Below are positions 1-8,923 of a stretch of DNA of 40,141 nt, piece after piece (within the stretch, counting starts at the first letter, position 1; each line of letters begins with the position of its first letter). Source of the stretch: Opitutia bacterium. Its GTDB lineage: Bacteria; Verrucomicrobiota; Verrucomicrobiia; Opitutales; Opitutaceae. The notes beneath the pieces are model-generated. The model was not told the origin of the DNA and did not search any database. It worked only from the letters and a program-made list of their open reading frames with translations. The stretch covers positions 1 through 40,141 of the forward strand of contig JANYBX010000200.1 of the NCBI GenBank assembly GCA_025360615.1, in the 5' to 3' direction. The position numbers were made by a program, and so were the translations under genes.

Positions 1-1485
1 CCCGAGCAGACCCACCGTCGGCAGGCCGGCTTTCGCCCGCGCCTGATTGATGATCGCGATCAGCCCCGCCCAGACCGGACCGGTCAAACTCGAACCACCC
101 ACGCCGATGGTCTGCCCGCCGCGAATGACGAAGGGAAACAGTGTGCCTGTTGTCGTGATACAGGTGGAAATCGACGCCGCATCCGGCACGCAGCGCATCG
201 TGCCGGCGGGCACGCCGGGACCGGCCTGCCACGACGGCCGCGCAAAAACGGCGCTCACGCCACCGCCCGTCGAGGGCCAGACCACTTCGTCGGTCGCGTT
301 CCAGTTCGCATCGAACGTCATCATCGTGCCGCTGAGTGCGGCCACAAACGGATCGCTCGCGGGATAAGTCGGCGTGCCGTTCGTGCCGTTGTCCCCCGAG
401 CCGTGAAGCACGGTGATCCCGGCGGCGGCCATCTGCGCAAAAACCTGCGAGTAGGCCCGCAACGAAGTCGGCGGGAGCCCGCTCTCCAACGCGCTCGCGC
501 TGTGCGAAACGATTTTCGCCTGACCGTCGTTCATGATCTGGGTGCAGGCGGCGACGAAGTCCGCGATGCTGATCGTCGGCGTGGCATAGACCATGAGCTT
601 CGCGCCCGGCGCCATGCCGCTCGCCCACTCGGTGTCCATCGTCACCTCCTGGAACGCACTCGTCTGGCTGTCTGCCGTCGGGCCGCCGTTAACCGGGACA
701 ACGGTGACATTCGATGCGTTCGCCGCGATTCCCGCCGCCTGATAAAATGCCGTCAGATCGCTCGCGAGCGGCACCGCGCCCATGACGATCGCGATGGTCT
801 GGCCGGATCCGTCGAGATCGCCCGGCACATGGTAAGCCGCGAGCAGATCGGCCGGAATCGCCCGCGACAAATGCGCCGCGTCCACCGTCGGGCCGGACGG
901 ATTTTTATCCGTCTGCAACTGCACGTGCGGCTGGAGCCCGTCGATCCCCAAAACCACCGCCGCCAATTCCGCCGGCAGCGCCGGTGCCGCGACCGCCGAG
1001 GTAAATTCTCCGTCGCTCGTCGCCACGCGCGCAAACGCCACGTCCAGCGCGTCCGCGATCTTCGCGACCGTCCCGCGCACAAATATATTCGTGTGGCCCT
1101 GATCCACGAGCGTCGGCGTGAAACCTTGCTCGGCGAGCCACGACGCGACGCGGTCGTAGTCGCGCTTCAACGGCAAATAGTCCGCCTCCATCTCGGCTTT
1201 CGTCACGGTGCCGCCCGATTGCAGGACGGTTTGAAACCGGTCAAAATTTCTCATGCGCAAGCTGACGACGAAATTGAGCGATGCCGCAGACTCACTTTCC
1301 GTGAGCTGCTCGCGCACCCGAATCGCGTTCCCGGCCGGCGCATCGCGGCGCACGATCTTGATCGAGTCCGCGAAACGAACGCCGGGACCGGACGGCGCAG
1401 CCGATGTCGGGAGCGTCGTGATCAAGGGAAACGCGATGGCTCCCAAGAGCAGCCGGACGCGCGAAATTAATTCTGTTTTTTTCAT
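1..1485 (-). CDS. Sedolisin-type (S53) secreted peptidase, 3' end cut by the window
   Basis: This reading frame is not in the ORF track because it runs off the left edge; I translated it from the complement and found 495 codons without a stop. It starts with a signal peptide (MKKTELISRV..., Ala-rich cleavage region near residue 30). An N-terminal prodomain of the Pro-kumamolisin type follows (about residues 35-190). The catalytic part shows E-V-T-M-D (the ExxxD pair of sedolisins, about residue 270), HGSGDNG (oxyanion Asp) and GGSSLTGPVWAG, which matches the GTSxxxPxWAG serine motif. Sedolisins are acid-active Ser-Glu-Asp proteases made as secreted zymogens. The window ends shortly after the serine motif, so only the calcium-site tail should be missing. 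It is divergent from the sigma factor gene; a short imperfect hairpin lies in its 5' leader. Confidence 0.9.
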   Translation of the reverse strand, partial: MKKTELISRVRLLLGAIAFPLITTLPTSAAPSGPGVRFADSIKIVRRDAPAGNAIRVREQLTESESAASLNFVVSLRMRNFDRFQTVLQSGGTVTKAEMEADYLPLKRDYDRVASWLAEQGFTPTLVDQGHTNIFVRGTVAKIADALDVAFARVATSDGEFTSAVAAPALPAELAAVVLGIDGLQPHVQLQTDKNPSGPTVDAAHLSRAIPADLLAAYHVPGDLDGSGQTIAIVMGAVPLASDLTAFYQAAGIAANASNVTVVPVNGGPTADSQTSAFQEVTMDTEWASGMAPGAKLMVYATPTISIADFVAACTQIMNDGQAKIVSHSASALESGLPPTSLRAYSQVFAQMAAAGITVLHGSGDNGTNGTPTYPASDPFVAALSGTMMTFDANWNATDEVVWPSTGGGVSAVFARPSWQAGPGVPAGTMRCVPDAASISTCITTTGTLFPFVIRGGQTIGVGGSSLTGPVWAGLIAIINQARAKAGLPTVGLLG

Positions 1486-1501
1486 GGTGGAGCACCCCGT
1501 A

Positions 1502-1530
1502 GCCGTCGCCCGAAAGTCCGGGCGAACGGC
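1502..1530. other. Imperfect hairpin in the S53/sigma divergent intergenic region
   Basis: GCCGTCGCCCG and CGGGCGAACGGC form a stem of about 11 bp with one bulge and a 6-nt loop. It lies 17-45 nt upstream of the peptidase start, so it would be in that gene's leader transcript. Role unknown; GC-rich chance pairing is possible. Confidence 0.3.
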
Positions 1531-1607
1531 CGCGCCCGATTTTTCCCGCGTTTATTTTCACATTGGTTGTTCGCTTCGCGCCGCGGCCGGCTGCTAGTGC
1601 CATCACC

Positions 1608-3092
1608 ATGATTTCCGACGGCGAACTTCTCCGGCGCTACCTCGAAACCGGCGCCGAGTCCGCGTTCACCGAACTCGTGCAGCGGCACATCAACATCGTC
1701 TATCACGCCGCCCTGCGCCGCGTCGGCGGCAACGCCCACGCAGCGGACGATGTCGCCCAGCGGATTTTCACCGACCTCGCCCGCAAGGCGAAATCCCTCC
1801 GCGACCGCCCCAATCTCGCCGGCTGGCTTTACACGAGCACGCGCTTCGCCGCCGCCGACACCGTGCGCGCCGAGCAGCGTCGGCGCGTCTACGAGGAGCG
1901 AGCCCACGCGATGCACGCACTCGATTCGCCCGCGCCGGGCGAGGCCGACCGCTTCGAGCCGTTCCTCGACGAGGTCATGGATCTCTTGAACGAGCAGGAT
2001 CGCGACGCCGTGCTGCTGCATTTCTTCGAGGGCCGTTCCTTTGCCGAAGTCGGCACCACCTTCTCGCTCAGCGCCGATGCCGCGCGCATGAGGGTCAACC
2101 GCGCGCTTGAGCGCCTGCGCGCCGCGTTCGCCGAGCGAGGCATCACGTCAACCGCCGCCGCGCTCGGCACCGCGCTCTCCGCGCAGTCCGCCCTCGCCGC
2201 CCCCGCGCCGCTCGCGCTCAGCGTCGCCGGCCACGCCCTCAGTCACGCCGGCGCGGGAGCGGCGGTGATTCCACGGCTCATCCAAGCCGCGAAATTATCC
2301 CCGCTCATCACCGGAGCGGTGACGATTGTCCTTCTGGCGATTGCCGGTTTCGCCCTGCGACCACGCCCTCCCGCGGCCGCGTTCGCGACGACGAACGCCC
2401 TCCGTGCGCCGGCAGTAAACGCCGCGCAGGAACCGATCACCGAGAGCAACACCTCGACCTCAAACCCATCCGCTCCCGCCGCGGGGAGCACGCTCGCGGC
2501 GCCAATTTCAGAAGGCGCTTTGGCCAATTTCTCCGGTGCGGAAAAAAACATCCTCGCGATCCTCTGGTCCCGGCAAAAGAGCGCCCCGCTCACACCAGGC
2601 ATCCGCTCCACTCTCCGAATTGGGCAGCAGGCGCCGAATTTTAGCGGGCTCGTTCCACTCGTGAAAAAACGCCTGATCGAGCAACGCGCGGATCAAGGCC
2701 CCGTTTCACTCACGCCGGTAGGCCTGACGTTCTGCGAGGCGCACCGAGCGGAAATCGAGGCGCATCCCGTTTCCGCGAATCTGCGGGCTGCGCCTGATTT
2801 TGCGGGCCTTTCCGCCGCGGAAAAGGACTTGCTCAAAATGCTCTGGGTTCAGCAGGTGAACACGCCGCCCCAGCCGGGAGTGCGCGTCGGCCTGATGATC
2901 GGCCCGGAGTCGCTGGTGTTTGAAGCCTGCGATCCCCTCCTCGGGCACGGCCTCGTCGCGCTCGGCCCAAAGACCGGCATGATCTACCTGACGGCGGCAG
3001 GACGCGCGTATTGCGAGGCGCACCGGCCGGTGCTGAAGGCCCATGCGATTTTTACTCTCGCCGGAAAATCTCTTTCTCCCGTTGCTCCTTAA
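1608..3092 (+). CDS. ECF-like RNA polymerase sigma factor with membrane segment and duplicated C-terminal module
   Basis: Residues about 5-95 form sigma region 2 (ELLRRYLETGAESAF, DDVAQRIFTDLARK, GWLYTSTRFAA) and about 120-180 form region 4 with its helix-turn-helix (RDAVLLHFFEGRSFAEVG ... AARMRVNRALERLR). After an Ala-rich stretch there is one hydrophobic segment (ITGAVTIVLLAIAGFAL, about 233-250), a Pro/Ala/Thr linker, and two copies of an 80-residue module (about 304-387 and 400-481). Each module begins FSGAEK or LSAAEK, contains ILAILW or LLKMLW, and ends FCEAHR or YCEAHR. I moved the start from 1563 to ATG 1608, where homology to region 2 begins; protein length is then 494 aa. Only 3 nt separate its stop from the next start, so it is likely cotranscribed with the PQQ dehydrogenase gene. 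Sigma identity is certain; the role of the extension is unknown. Confidence 0.9.
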   Translation: MISDGELLRRYLETGAESAFTELVQRHINIVYHAALRRVGGNAHAADDVAQRIFTDLARKAKSLRDRPNLAGWLYTSTRFAAADTVRAEQRRRVYEERAHAMHALDSPAPGEADRFEPFLDEVMDLLNEQDRDAVLLHFFEGRSFAEVGTTFSLSADAARMRVNRALERLRAAFAERGITSTAAALGTALSAQSALAAPAPLALSVAGHALSHAGAGAAVIPRLIQAAKLSPLITGAVTIVLLAIAGFALRPRPPAAAFATTNALRAPAVNAAQEPITESNTSTSNPSAPAAGSTLAAPISEGALANFSGAEKNILAILWSRQKSAPLTPGIRSTLRIGQQAPNFSGLVPLVKKRLIEQRADQGPVSLTPVGLTFCEAHRAEIEAHPVSANLRAAPDFAGLSAAEKDLLKMLWVQQVNTPPQPGVRVGLMIGPESLVFEACDPLLGHGLVALGPKTGMIYLTAAGRAYCEAHRPVLKAHAIFTLAGKSLSPVAP

Positions 3093-3095
3093 ACG

Positions 3096-5303
3096 ATGAA
3101 GTTGGTCGCCCTCCTCTCGATCGCTGCCGGCGGGGCGCTACTCGCGGCCGGCCCGGCGCTCGCGGCCGCCGTCGGCGTTTCACCCGGTAGCGTGAAGATC
3201 GGCCTGCAACAAATCGCGAACGTCGGTGGTCCCGCCATGAGCATGGTCGTGGGGCCCGATGGGCGCTTCTATGTGTGCACGCTGGACGGCAAAGTGCGCG
3301 TGATCGACAACGGCGCCGTTACCACCGCGCTCGATCTCGCGACCGTGGCGGCGGTTCCTTTTCTCTTCGCCAGCGCGAATGGTTTCTACGGCCTCGCGTT
3401 TCATCCCGCGTTCAACGACGCCGCGAGCGCCGGCTACCGCAAATGCTATACCTACGCCGACGAGCGGAAATTCGCCAGCGGCAGCAGCGGCCCGCTCACC
3501 GGCTTGCCCGACTACTGGCACCCCGAGCAATACACGCCCGGCGCGCCCACGCCGACCCTCGCCAACTACGCGCTCGCGACGTTCGACCATTTCAACGTCC
3601 TCCACGAGTGGACGGTGAACACCGGCGCGACTCCCCCGACGATCGACCCCGCCTCGTCTCGCGTGCTGCTGCGTCTCGCGCACCCGAACGGCGGCGGACA
3701 CAATGGCACCGGCCCGCGTTTCGGCCCGGACGGTTTTCTGTATCTAGCGATCGGTGACGGTGGCGGCAGTGGCAACGACTACAGCGGCAGCGTCACCAGC
3801 CCGACCGACGGCCATTCCAACAACGGCGGCAACGGCCAGGACCGCACCCATCCCTTCGGCAAACTGCTCCGCCTCGATCCGCTCCCCGGCAACTCCGCCG
3901 GCACGCTCAGCGCCAACGGCCAATATCGCATTCCCGCGACCAATCCGTTTGCCGACGGCGCGAACGGGAGCCTCCGCGAAATCTTCGCCTACGGCCTGCG
4001 CAACCCGTGGGGTTTCAATTGGGACAGCCGCCCCGGCGGCGACGGCCGCCTGTTTCTCGGCAACGTCGGCCAGCACCACCGCGAGGAAATCAACATCATC
4101 ACCGCCGGCGGAAACTACGGCTGGCCCTATCTGGAAGGCAGCGTGCCCCTGATCAACCAGGATAATTTTTCCGGCGACGATCTCACCGCTGGCGTCACGT
4201 TCCTGCGCACGCCGCCCGGCGGCTATGCCAGTTTCTCGTCCGTCCTGCCGCTCGCGGAATACAAGACGCGCCGCCAGTATGCGCCTGACGGCGCGGCCGC
4301 CATCCCGGCCAATCTCACCGGCGACGGCACGGCGGTCACCGGCGGTTTCGTCTATCGCGGCACCGCGATTCCAGCGCTCGCGGGCACCTACGTTTTCGGC
4401 GACTACTCGGTCGGCGACGACACGCCGCCCGCCGGTTTCACGATTCACCAAGCCCGTCTTTTCTACCTGAACCCGGCGCAATCCGCTCCGGTGATTTTCG
4501 AGTTTGCCTACACCGCCGGCACCACCGTGCCGTCCTACCTGCTCGGGTTTGGGCAGGACAGCGCCGGCGAACTCTACGCGTTGTTCGCGACCGGCGACGT
4601 GCGGAAACTGGTGCCGGCGGCGGGCGCGCCCGAGATCGTCACCCCGCCCGTTTCCCAAACCGTGACAGCGGGCGGCACCGCCACGTTTTCGATCACCGCG
4701 AACGGCGGCGGTCCCTTCACCTATCAATGGTCGCGCAACGGCGTCGCCATCGCCGGCGCGACGAGCGCCACCTACGCGGTGCCCGCGGCCCAGCGTTTTC
4801 AATCCGGCGCGCTCACCGTGGTGGTCACAAATTCCGCGGGCTCCGTCACGAGCGCAGCCGCAACCCTGACCGTGAATGCCGCCCCGCCCTCGACCGCTCG
4901 GCTGATCAATCTCGCCACGCGCGGCTTCGTCGGCACCGGCGCCGCCGTGTTGATTCCCGGCCTCGTGATCTCACCCGGCGGAGCGAAGACCCTGCTCATC
5001 CGCGCGGTCGGCCCGACGCTCGGGCTCGATCCGTTCAACGTCCCGGGCGTACTCGCCGATCCGAAAATCACGATCTACTCCGGCTCAACCGTGATTCTGC
5101 AAAACGACGACTGGGGCGCGAATGCCGACGCCGCCACGACCGCGCTCGTGGCCGCACAAGTCGGCGCCTTTCCCTTGCCCGCCGGCAGCAAGGACGCGGC
5201 GTTCGTCGTCACGCTCCCCAGCGGCGGCTACACCGTGCAGGCGACCGCCGCCGACGGCACGAGCAGCGGCATCGCCCTCGTGGAAGTTTACGAGGTGCCG
5301 TGA
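3096..5303 (+). CDS. Secreted PQQ-dependent sugar dehydrogenase (GSDH family) with Ig-like and C-terminal surface domain
   Basis: A signal peptide (ending ALAAA, about residue 25) is followed by a six-bladed propeller of the glucose/sorbosone dehydrogenase family (about 30-505). Typical signatures are GGGHNGTGPRFGPDGFLYL, IGDGGGSGND, GLRNPWGFNWD, GGNYGWPYLEG and GGFVYRGTAIPALAGTYVFGDY. Next is an Ig-like domain (about 510-595: PPVSQTVTAGGTATFSI, YQWSRNG) and a 130-residue C-terminal domain (LINLATRG... RAVGPTLG ... DDWGAN ... EVYEVP). The same C-terminal domain closes the protein at 7371-8183. Family members oxidise sugars in the periplasm using PQQ and pass electrons to the respiratory chain. 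The exact sugar cannot be read from sequence. The gene follows the sigma factor by 3 nt. Confidence 0.9.
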   Translation: MKLVALLSIAAGGALLAAGPALAAAVGVSPGSVKIGLQQIANVGGPAMSMVVGPDGRFYVCTLDGKVRVIDNGAVTTALDLATVAAVPFLFASANGFYGLAFHPAFNDAASAGYRKCYTYADERKFASGSSGPLTGLPDYWHPEQYTPGAPTPTLANYALATFDHFNVLHEWTVNTGATPPTIDPASSRVLLRLAHPNGGGHNGTGPRFGPDGFLYLAIGDGGGSGNDYSGSVTSPTDGHSNNGGNGQDRTHPFGKLLRLDPLPGNSAGTLSANGQYRIPATNPFADGANGSLREIFAYGLRNPWGFNWDSRPGGDGRLFLGNVGQHHREEINIITAGGNYGWPYLEGSVPLINQDNFSGDDLTAGVTFLRTPPGGYASFSSVLPLAEYKTRRQYAPDGAAAIPANLTGDGTAVTGGFVYRGTAIPALAGTYVFGDYSVGDDTPPAGFTIHQARLFYLNPAQSAPVIFEFAYTAGTTVPSYLLGFGQDSAGELYALFATGDVRKLVPAAGAPEIVTPPVSQTVTAGGTATFSITANGGGPFTYQWSRNGVAIAGATSATYAVPAAQRFQSGALTVVVTNSAGSVTSAAATLTVNAAPPSTARLINLATRGFVGTGAAVLIPGLVISPGGAKTLLIRAVGPTLGLDPFNVPGVLADPKITIYSGSTVILQNDDWGANADAATTALVAAQVGAFPLPAGSKDAAFVVTLPSGGYTVQATAADGTSSGIALVEVYEVP

Positions 5304-5330
5304 ATGCCGCTCGATGCGAGTTCGCCGCCA

Positions 5331-6416
5331 CTAACGCTGGCGCAGCACGCGCACGCGGTGGGCCTCGCTGTCACCGAGAAAAACGGAGCCGTCGGCATCC
5401 GCGAAAATTCCGTGCAGCCGGTTCATCGCGCACTTCAGCGGATCGCCATCGGGGCCGGTGCCCTTTTCGCCGGTGCCCGCGATCAGCTCGATGCGGCCCG
5501 TCTTGGCGTCGATCATCCGCACGCTGTGGCTCTCGGTATCGGCCAGCCAGACGTTGCCGGCGGCATCGACCGCGATGCCCTTTGGCCCGCTCAACTTCGC
5601 ATCCTTGGCCGGGCCGCCGTTGCCGGTGAAACCGGATTCCCCCGTGCCCGCGATGAGGTGGATGATGCCGGCCTTGAGATCGAATTTGAACACTTGGTTG
5701 CCCTCGCGCGTGGCGAGCCAGAGGTTGCCGGCGCGGTCGAAATCCAGCGAGCGCGGCGACCGCAGCGGCGTGCCCGCGATGGGCGCACCATCGGGAGTCG
5801 GACCGGCTTTGCCCGTGCCCGCAAACGTGCGGATGATCCCGGTGGGCAGGTCGACGCAGCGGATGACCTGGTTGTTCACGTCGCAAATGTAGAGACTGCC
5901 GTCGGGGCCAAACTGGATGCTATGCGGTGAACTTAAACTCGCCTGACTGGCCGGCCCGCCGTCGCCCGAGTAGCCGCGCTGGCCGGTGCCCGCGAAGGTG
6001 GTGATGATCCCTGTCTTCGCGTCGATGCGACGAATGGCGTGGTTCGCCATATCGGCGATGAACAGGTTGCCCGCCGCATCGAAGCGAAGTTCGTGGGGGA
6101 GATTGAACGTCGCTTCCAACGCCGGTCCGCCGTCGCCCGTGTAACCTTTTTTTCCCGTGCCGGCCACCGTGCTGATCTTGCCGTCCGGAGCGATGCGGCG
6201 AATGCGCTGGCTGCCATATTCACAATACCAAATCGCACCGTCGGTCCCGCGCACCACACCGAAAGGACTGTCGAGCTGGGCCGCGGTGGCCGGACCGCCA
6301 TCACCCGAGGAACCCTGAACACCGGTGCCCGCCAACGTGGAGATCGTCCACTCCGCGGCCGGACTGCGCGAGGCCAGCAACCCGACCAAAACGAAAACGC
6401 GAATCCATGTGATCAT
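5331..6416 (-). CDS. Secreted NHL-repeat beta-propeller protein
   Basis: Starting at the internal ATG 6416 gives a clean signal peptide (MITWIRVFVLVGLLA, cleavage near SPAA). The mature protein is six repeats of about 55 residues, each opening with a variant of I-x-x-x-AGTGxxGxxGDGGPA and containing a D-x-x-GN-(L/V)-W/F-(I/L)-AD core, which is the NHL propeller pattern. Six repeats make one complete propeller; there is no extra catalytic domain. NHL proteins commonly act as binding scaffolds, and some are peptidyl-glycine lyase-like, but no metal-site residues of that class are obvious here. It converges on the PQQ dehydrogenase gene with a 27 bp gap. Function beyond a secreted binding protein is not supported. 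Confidence 0.85.
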   Translation of the reverse strand: MITWIRVFVLVGLLASRSPAAEWTISTLAGTGVQGSSGDGGPATAAQLDSPFGVVRGTDGAIWYCEYGSQRIRRIAPDGKISTVAGTGKKGYTGDGGPALEATFNLPHELRFDAAGNLFIADMANHAIRRIDAKTGIITTFAGTGQRGYSGDGGPASQASLSSPHSIQFGPDGSLYICDVNNQVIRCVDLPTGIIRTFAGTGKAGPTPDGAPIAGTPLRSPRSLDFDRAGNLWLATREGNQVFKFDLKAGIIHLIAGTGESGFTGNGGPAKDAKLSGPKGIAVDAAGNVWLADTESHSVRMIDAKTGRIELIAGTGEKGTGPDGDPLKCAMNRLHGIFADADGSVFLGDSEAHRVRVLRQR

Positions 6417-6508
6417 GCCGGCAACGTCTAGCGCAGCCGCCGCGCGTTTGTCCACGGCGATGTCCGGGGCCGAGGCTTCCGCGTCACTGCGGAAATCGCC
6501 GGGCCGCC

Positions 6509-7066
6509 CTAGCCCTTCAGGATTTTATCGCCGACGCGGATCGCGCCGGGTTGGATAACTTTCGCGTTGAGGCCGCGCAGCCGGAGCTGTCGCGCGAGCG
6601 GGGTGTTCACGAACTTCATCGCGGCGAGTCCAAAGCGTTCGCCGAATTTCGCGCAGCCGGTGTGCGGCACGGCGGTGATCTCGATGATCGCGTCGCCGAG
6701 ACTGAGCCGCGTGCCGGGCGGCAAGTTTTCCTCGCTGAGATCGAGGTCGATGAGGAGCTGATCGCCGGCCAGCGCCCAACGCTCGCGCGTGCGCGCGAGC
6801 AACGCCACCACGCGCGCGTTCATCACGTTGAGCTGCATCTCGGGATGCGCCGCGCCGTCGGCGGTCGCACGGTTTCCCCGCGCCTGCCAGTTGTCGCCCA
6901 CCAAGCCCAGCGTCAGGTCGAGCCGGGCTTCGCCCAACACCTCGCGCTCCCCGGCCGCGGGCCGTCGCACGATCATCTCCAGCACGCCGGGATTTTTCGG
7001 CGACGGGCCGATGTTCTCCCAGCCTTTCCCCAGTTCATCGGCCGTCAGATGAGTGGCGCTCGTCAT
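6509..7066 (-). CDS. MOSC-domain protein
   Basis: The protein (185 aa from ATG 7066) fits the MOSC fold: GLVGDNW, EMQLNVMNARVVAL, GDQLLIDLDLSEENLPPGTRLSLG and the conserved cysteine in PHTGCAKFGERFG. MOSC domains carry or transfer sulfur to molybdenum cofactor and include the YiiM/YuaD type that reduces N-hydroxylated compounds. There is no N-terminal beta-barrel, so this is the short stand-alone form. The ORF track start (GTG 7126) adds 20 residues without family character; I prefer ATG 7066. Its neighbours give no molybdenum context. Confidence 0.8.
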   Translation of the reverse strand: MTSATHLTADELGKGWENIGPSPKNPGVLEMIVRRPAAGEREVLGEARLDLTLGLVGDNWQARGNRATADGAAHPEMQLNVMNARVVALLARTRERWALAGDQLLIDLDLSEENLPPGTRLSLGDAIIEITAVPHTGCAKFGERFGLAAMKFVNTPLARQLRLRGLNAKVIQPGAIRVGDKILKG

Positions 7067-7370
7067 GGCGAAGTGGTGGCCGCGCGACCCGCCCGTGGCG
7101 AGGCCAACGTGGATTTTCGACGGCACACGTCGTGCCGTCGGGCAACATCACAGATGGGCGAACCGCTCAGGGCCGCCCTCGCCCAGGACGCGGCGCAATC
7201 TCCCCATGCTTTCAGGCGGAATCGCGCCCGCCCGACGCAACCTTTCCACCCAGCGTCACACCAAGACGGTTGATGAACGCTTCAACTCATTCCGCTGCTC
7301 TCCTCCGCGTGCGCTTTCGCGACGCGATTCGCCCGGCGATTTTTGGCCACGGAGAAAATTTTATTTCCCA
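7067..7370. other. Divergent intergenic region between MOSC and secreted protein genes
   Basis: About 304 bp without a convincing gene. It could hold the promoters of both neighbours. I see a weak inverted repeat (GTTGA / TCAAC, 8-nt spacer near 7269) and no clear -35/-10 pair. The N-terminal parts of the long ORFs drawn through it lack any recognisable domain. Confidence 0.4.
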
Positions 7371-8183
7371 ATGAAAACATGGATGACTTTGGCGCTGCTG
7401 GTTTTTACCGCGCGCCTGCATGCCCAGGGTTTTGCCCCGGCGTCGCTCAGCAACCAGATCTATACCGTGGTCGTCTCCGGCGGCACCGGCGTGTTCGCCA
7501 CCAGCGGCATCGCCAGCAAGGTCTTCCTCGCGAATGGCCAGGCCGTGGTCCTCGATTCGTCGGGCGACATCCAACTCGACCAACGCGCCGCCTATACTTA
7601 CACAAAAACCGGGGCCAACAGCGGCACGATCGTGCAGGCGCTCGCGAACGGGACGATCACGACCCAGGCGTTGTTGACCTTCACCTCGCCGGTCACGGGC
7701 ACGTATAGCGCAAGTGTGGTGTCGGGCGGCACGGGCACACAGACGGCGAGCTTTTCCCTCGCTCCGTCCACTCAGCCCCCGTTGGTCAACCTCTCGACGC
7801 GCACCAATGTTTCTCAAGGCGGCCAATCCATCGCGGGCTTCGTAGTGAGCGGCACCGCCGCGGCGCGCGTGCTCGTCCGCGCCATCGGCCCGACTTTGGG
7901 GGCGTTCGGGGTGAGCGGACCCATGAGCAGTCCCCGGCTTCAGATCTTCCGGTCCGGTGCCTCCACCGCCTTGGCCACGCGTGATGCGTGGGGCACGCCG
8001 AGCACGGATGCACCGGCGCTGCGAACGGCATTTTCCGCCGTCGGGGCATTTTCACTTACGGACGGGAGCCGCGATTCCGCGCTGATTCTGACTCTGGAAC
8101 CCGGCGCCTATACCGCCGTCGTCACGGGCGGCAGTTCGGCCGACGCCGGCGAAGTGCTGACTGAAGTTTATCTCTATCCGTGA
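7371..8183 (+). CDS. Small secreted protein with the Opitutaceae-type C-terminal domain
   Basis: I start the gene at ATG 7371, which gives a signal peptide (MKTWMTLALLVFTARLHAQ) and 270 aa; a GGAG lies about 16 nt upstream. The N-terminal half (about 20-130) is a Gly/Thr/Ser-rich beta-type region with two VVSGGTGxxxx motifs and is not recognised. The C-terminal half (about 135-270) matches the last domain of the PQQ dehydrogenase at 3096-5303: LVNLSTRT, RAIGPTLG, DAWGTP, VGAFSLTDGSRDSA and the end EVYLYP. The conserved tail on two unrelated secreted proteins suggests a surface-retention or export function, but this is inference. The ORF track start at 7053 runs upstream without domain support. 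Confidence 0.75.
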   Translation: MKTWMTLALLVFTARLHAQGFAPASLSNQIYTVVVSGGTGVFATSGIASKVFLANGQAVVLDSSGDIQLDQRAAYTYTKTGANSGTIVQALANGTITTQALLTFTSPVTGTYSASVVSGGTGTQTASFSLAPSTQPPLVNLSTRTNVSQGGQSIAGFVVSGTAAARVLVRAIGPTLGAFGVSGPMSSPRLQIFRSGASTALATRDAWGTPSTDAPALRTAFSAVGAFSLTDGSRDSALILTLEPGAYTAVVTGGSSADAGEVLTEVYLYP

Positions 8184-8273
8184 GCGGGGCCCGGTGAGAG
8201 CCTGCCGGAACTGACGGAGAAAAATTCGCGCCGTTGCGATAGGTGAATTTGACCTGGCAATCGCAGCGCGCGA

Positions 8274-8750
8274 TCAAGCGCCCGGAGTCTTCGGACCGCT
8301 CCGCCGGCGTCTCAAGGCCAGACCCATGAGCACCACCACCGCGAGATTTCCGATCAGCACGGTGCAGCGCACCCATGTCGTTTTTTGGATTACTTCGTAG
8401 AGCTCGAGCGGCAGATAAATCCCGCCGCTCACGAGCGCGAGCCACTCGGCCCAGGGGCGTTCGCGCCACAACCCATACCCCTCCACGAAGCGAAACAGTG
8501 CATATGCCATCGCGATGCCTGACCAGAGCCACAGCTTGGCATCCGTGACCTCCGACGCCGCGCGGATGAAGATGCTCGGATACCTGTGCTCCGGATTCAG
8601 ATGAAACCGGCCCACGAGTTCGACCACCAGTGCCCGCACGTCGCGATGCAGAAACGCCAGCACGCCAAACCCGGCCAGCACGAGCAACACGCCCTTCGTT
8701 ATTTCGAAGATCGCCACCGCGCGAACGCTTTTTCCGAGGGAGAAACTCAT
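8274..8750 (-). CDS. DUF2127 family membrane protein
   Basis: 158 aa with four predicted membrane segments: one near the start (FEITKGVLLVLAGFGVLAFL), one near LWLWSGIAMAYALFRFVEGYGL, one in EWLALVSGGIYLPLELYEV, and the last in VLIGNLAVVVLMGLAL. The K-G-x-L and VEGYGLWRERPWAEWL patterns are typical of DUF2127. Function is unknown for this family. It is divergent from the esterase gene at 8924, with 173 bp between them. Confidence 0.8.
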   Translation of the reverse strand: MSFSLGKSVRAVAIFEITKGVLLVLAGFGVLAFLHRDVRALVVELVGRFHLNPEHRYPSIFIRAASEVTDAKLWLWSGIAMAYALFRFVEGYGLWRERPWAEWLALVSGGIYLPLELYEVIQKTTWVRCTVLIGNLAVVVLMGLALRRRRSGPKTPGA

Positions 8751-8923
8751 TTTTATCGGACCGTATTGGCGGTGGCCGGCGGTTGCAAACCTCCGTCACG
8801 AAGCGGGCGCTTGCGTTCCCGGATCCATCAAAAAAAACGATCACGCGGACCCTCGTCCCTAGATTCGCGTCTATCCACGACACCGGCCGAAGTCCCCGCC
8901 CGGCCACCCCGCTTTCACTCCCC

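Noticed and set aside
403-1470. 355-aa ORF on the plus strand
   Set aside because: It is antisense to the S53 peptidase frame, which has a signal peptide, prodomain and catalytic motifs; the plus-strand product is Arg-rich without any domain.
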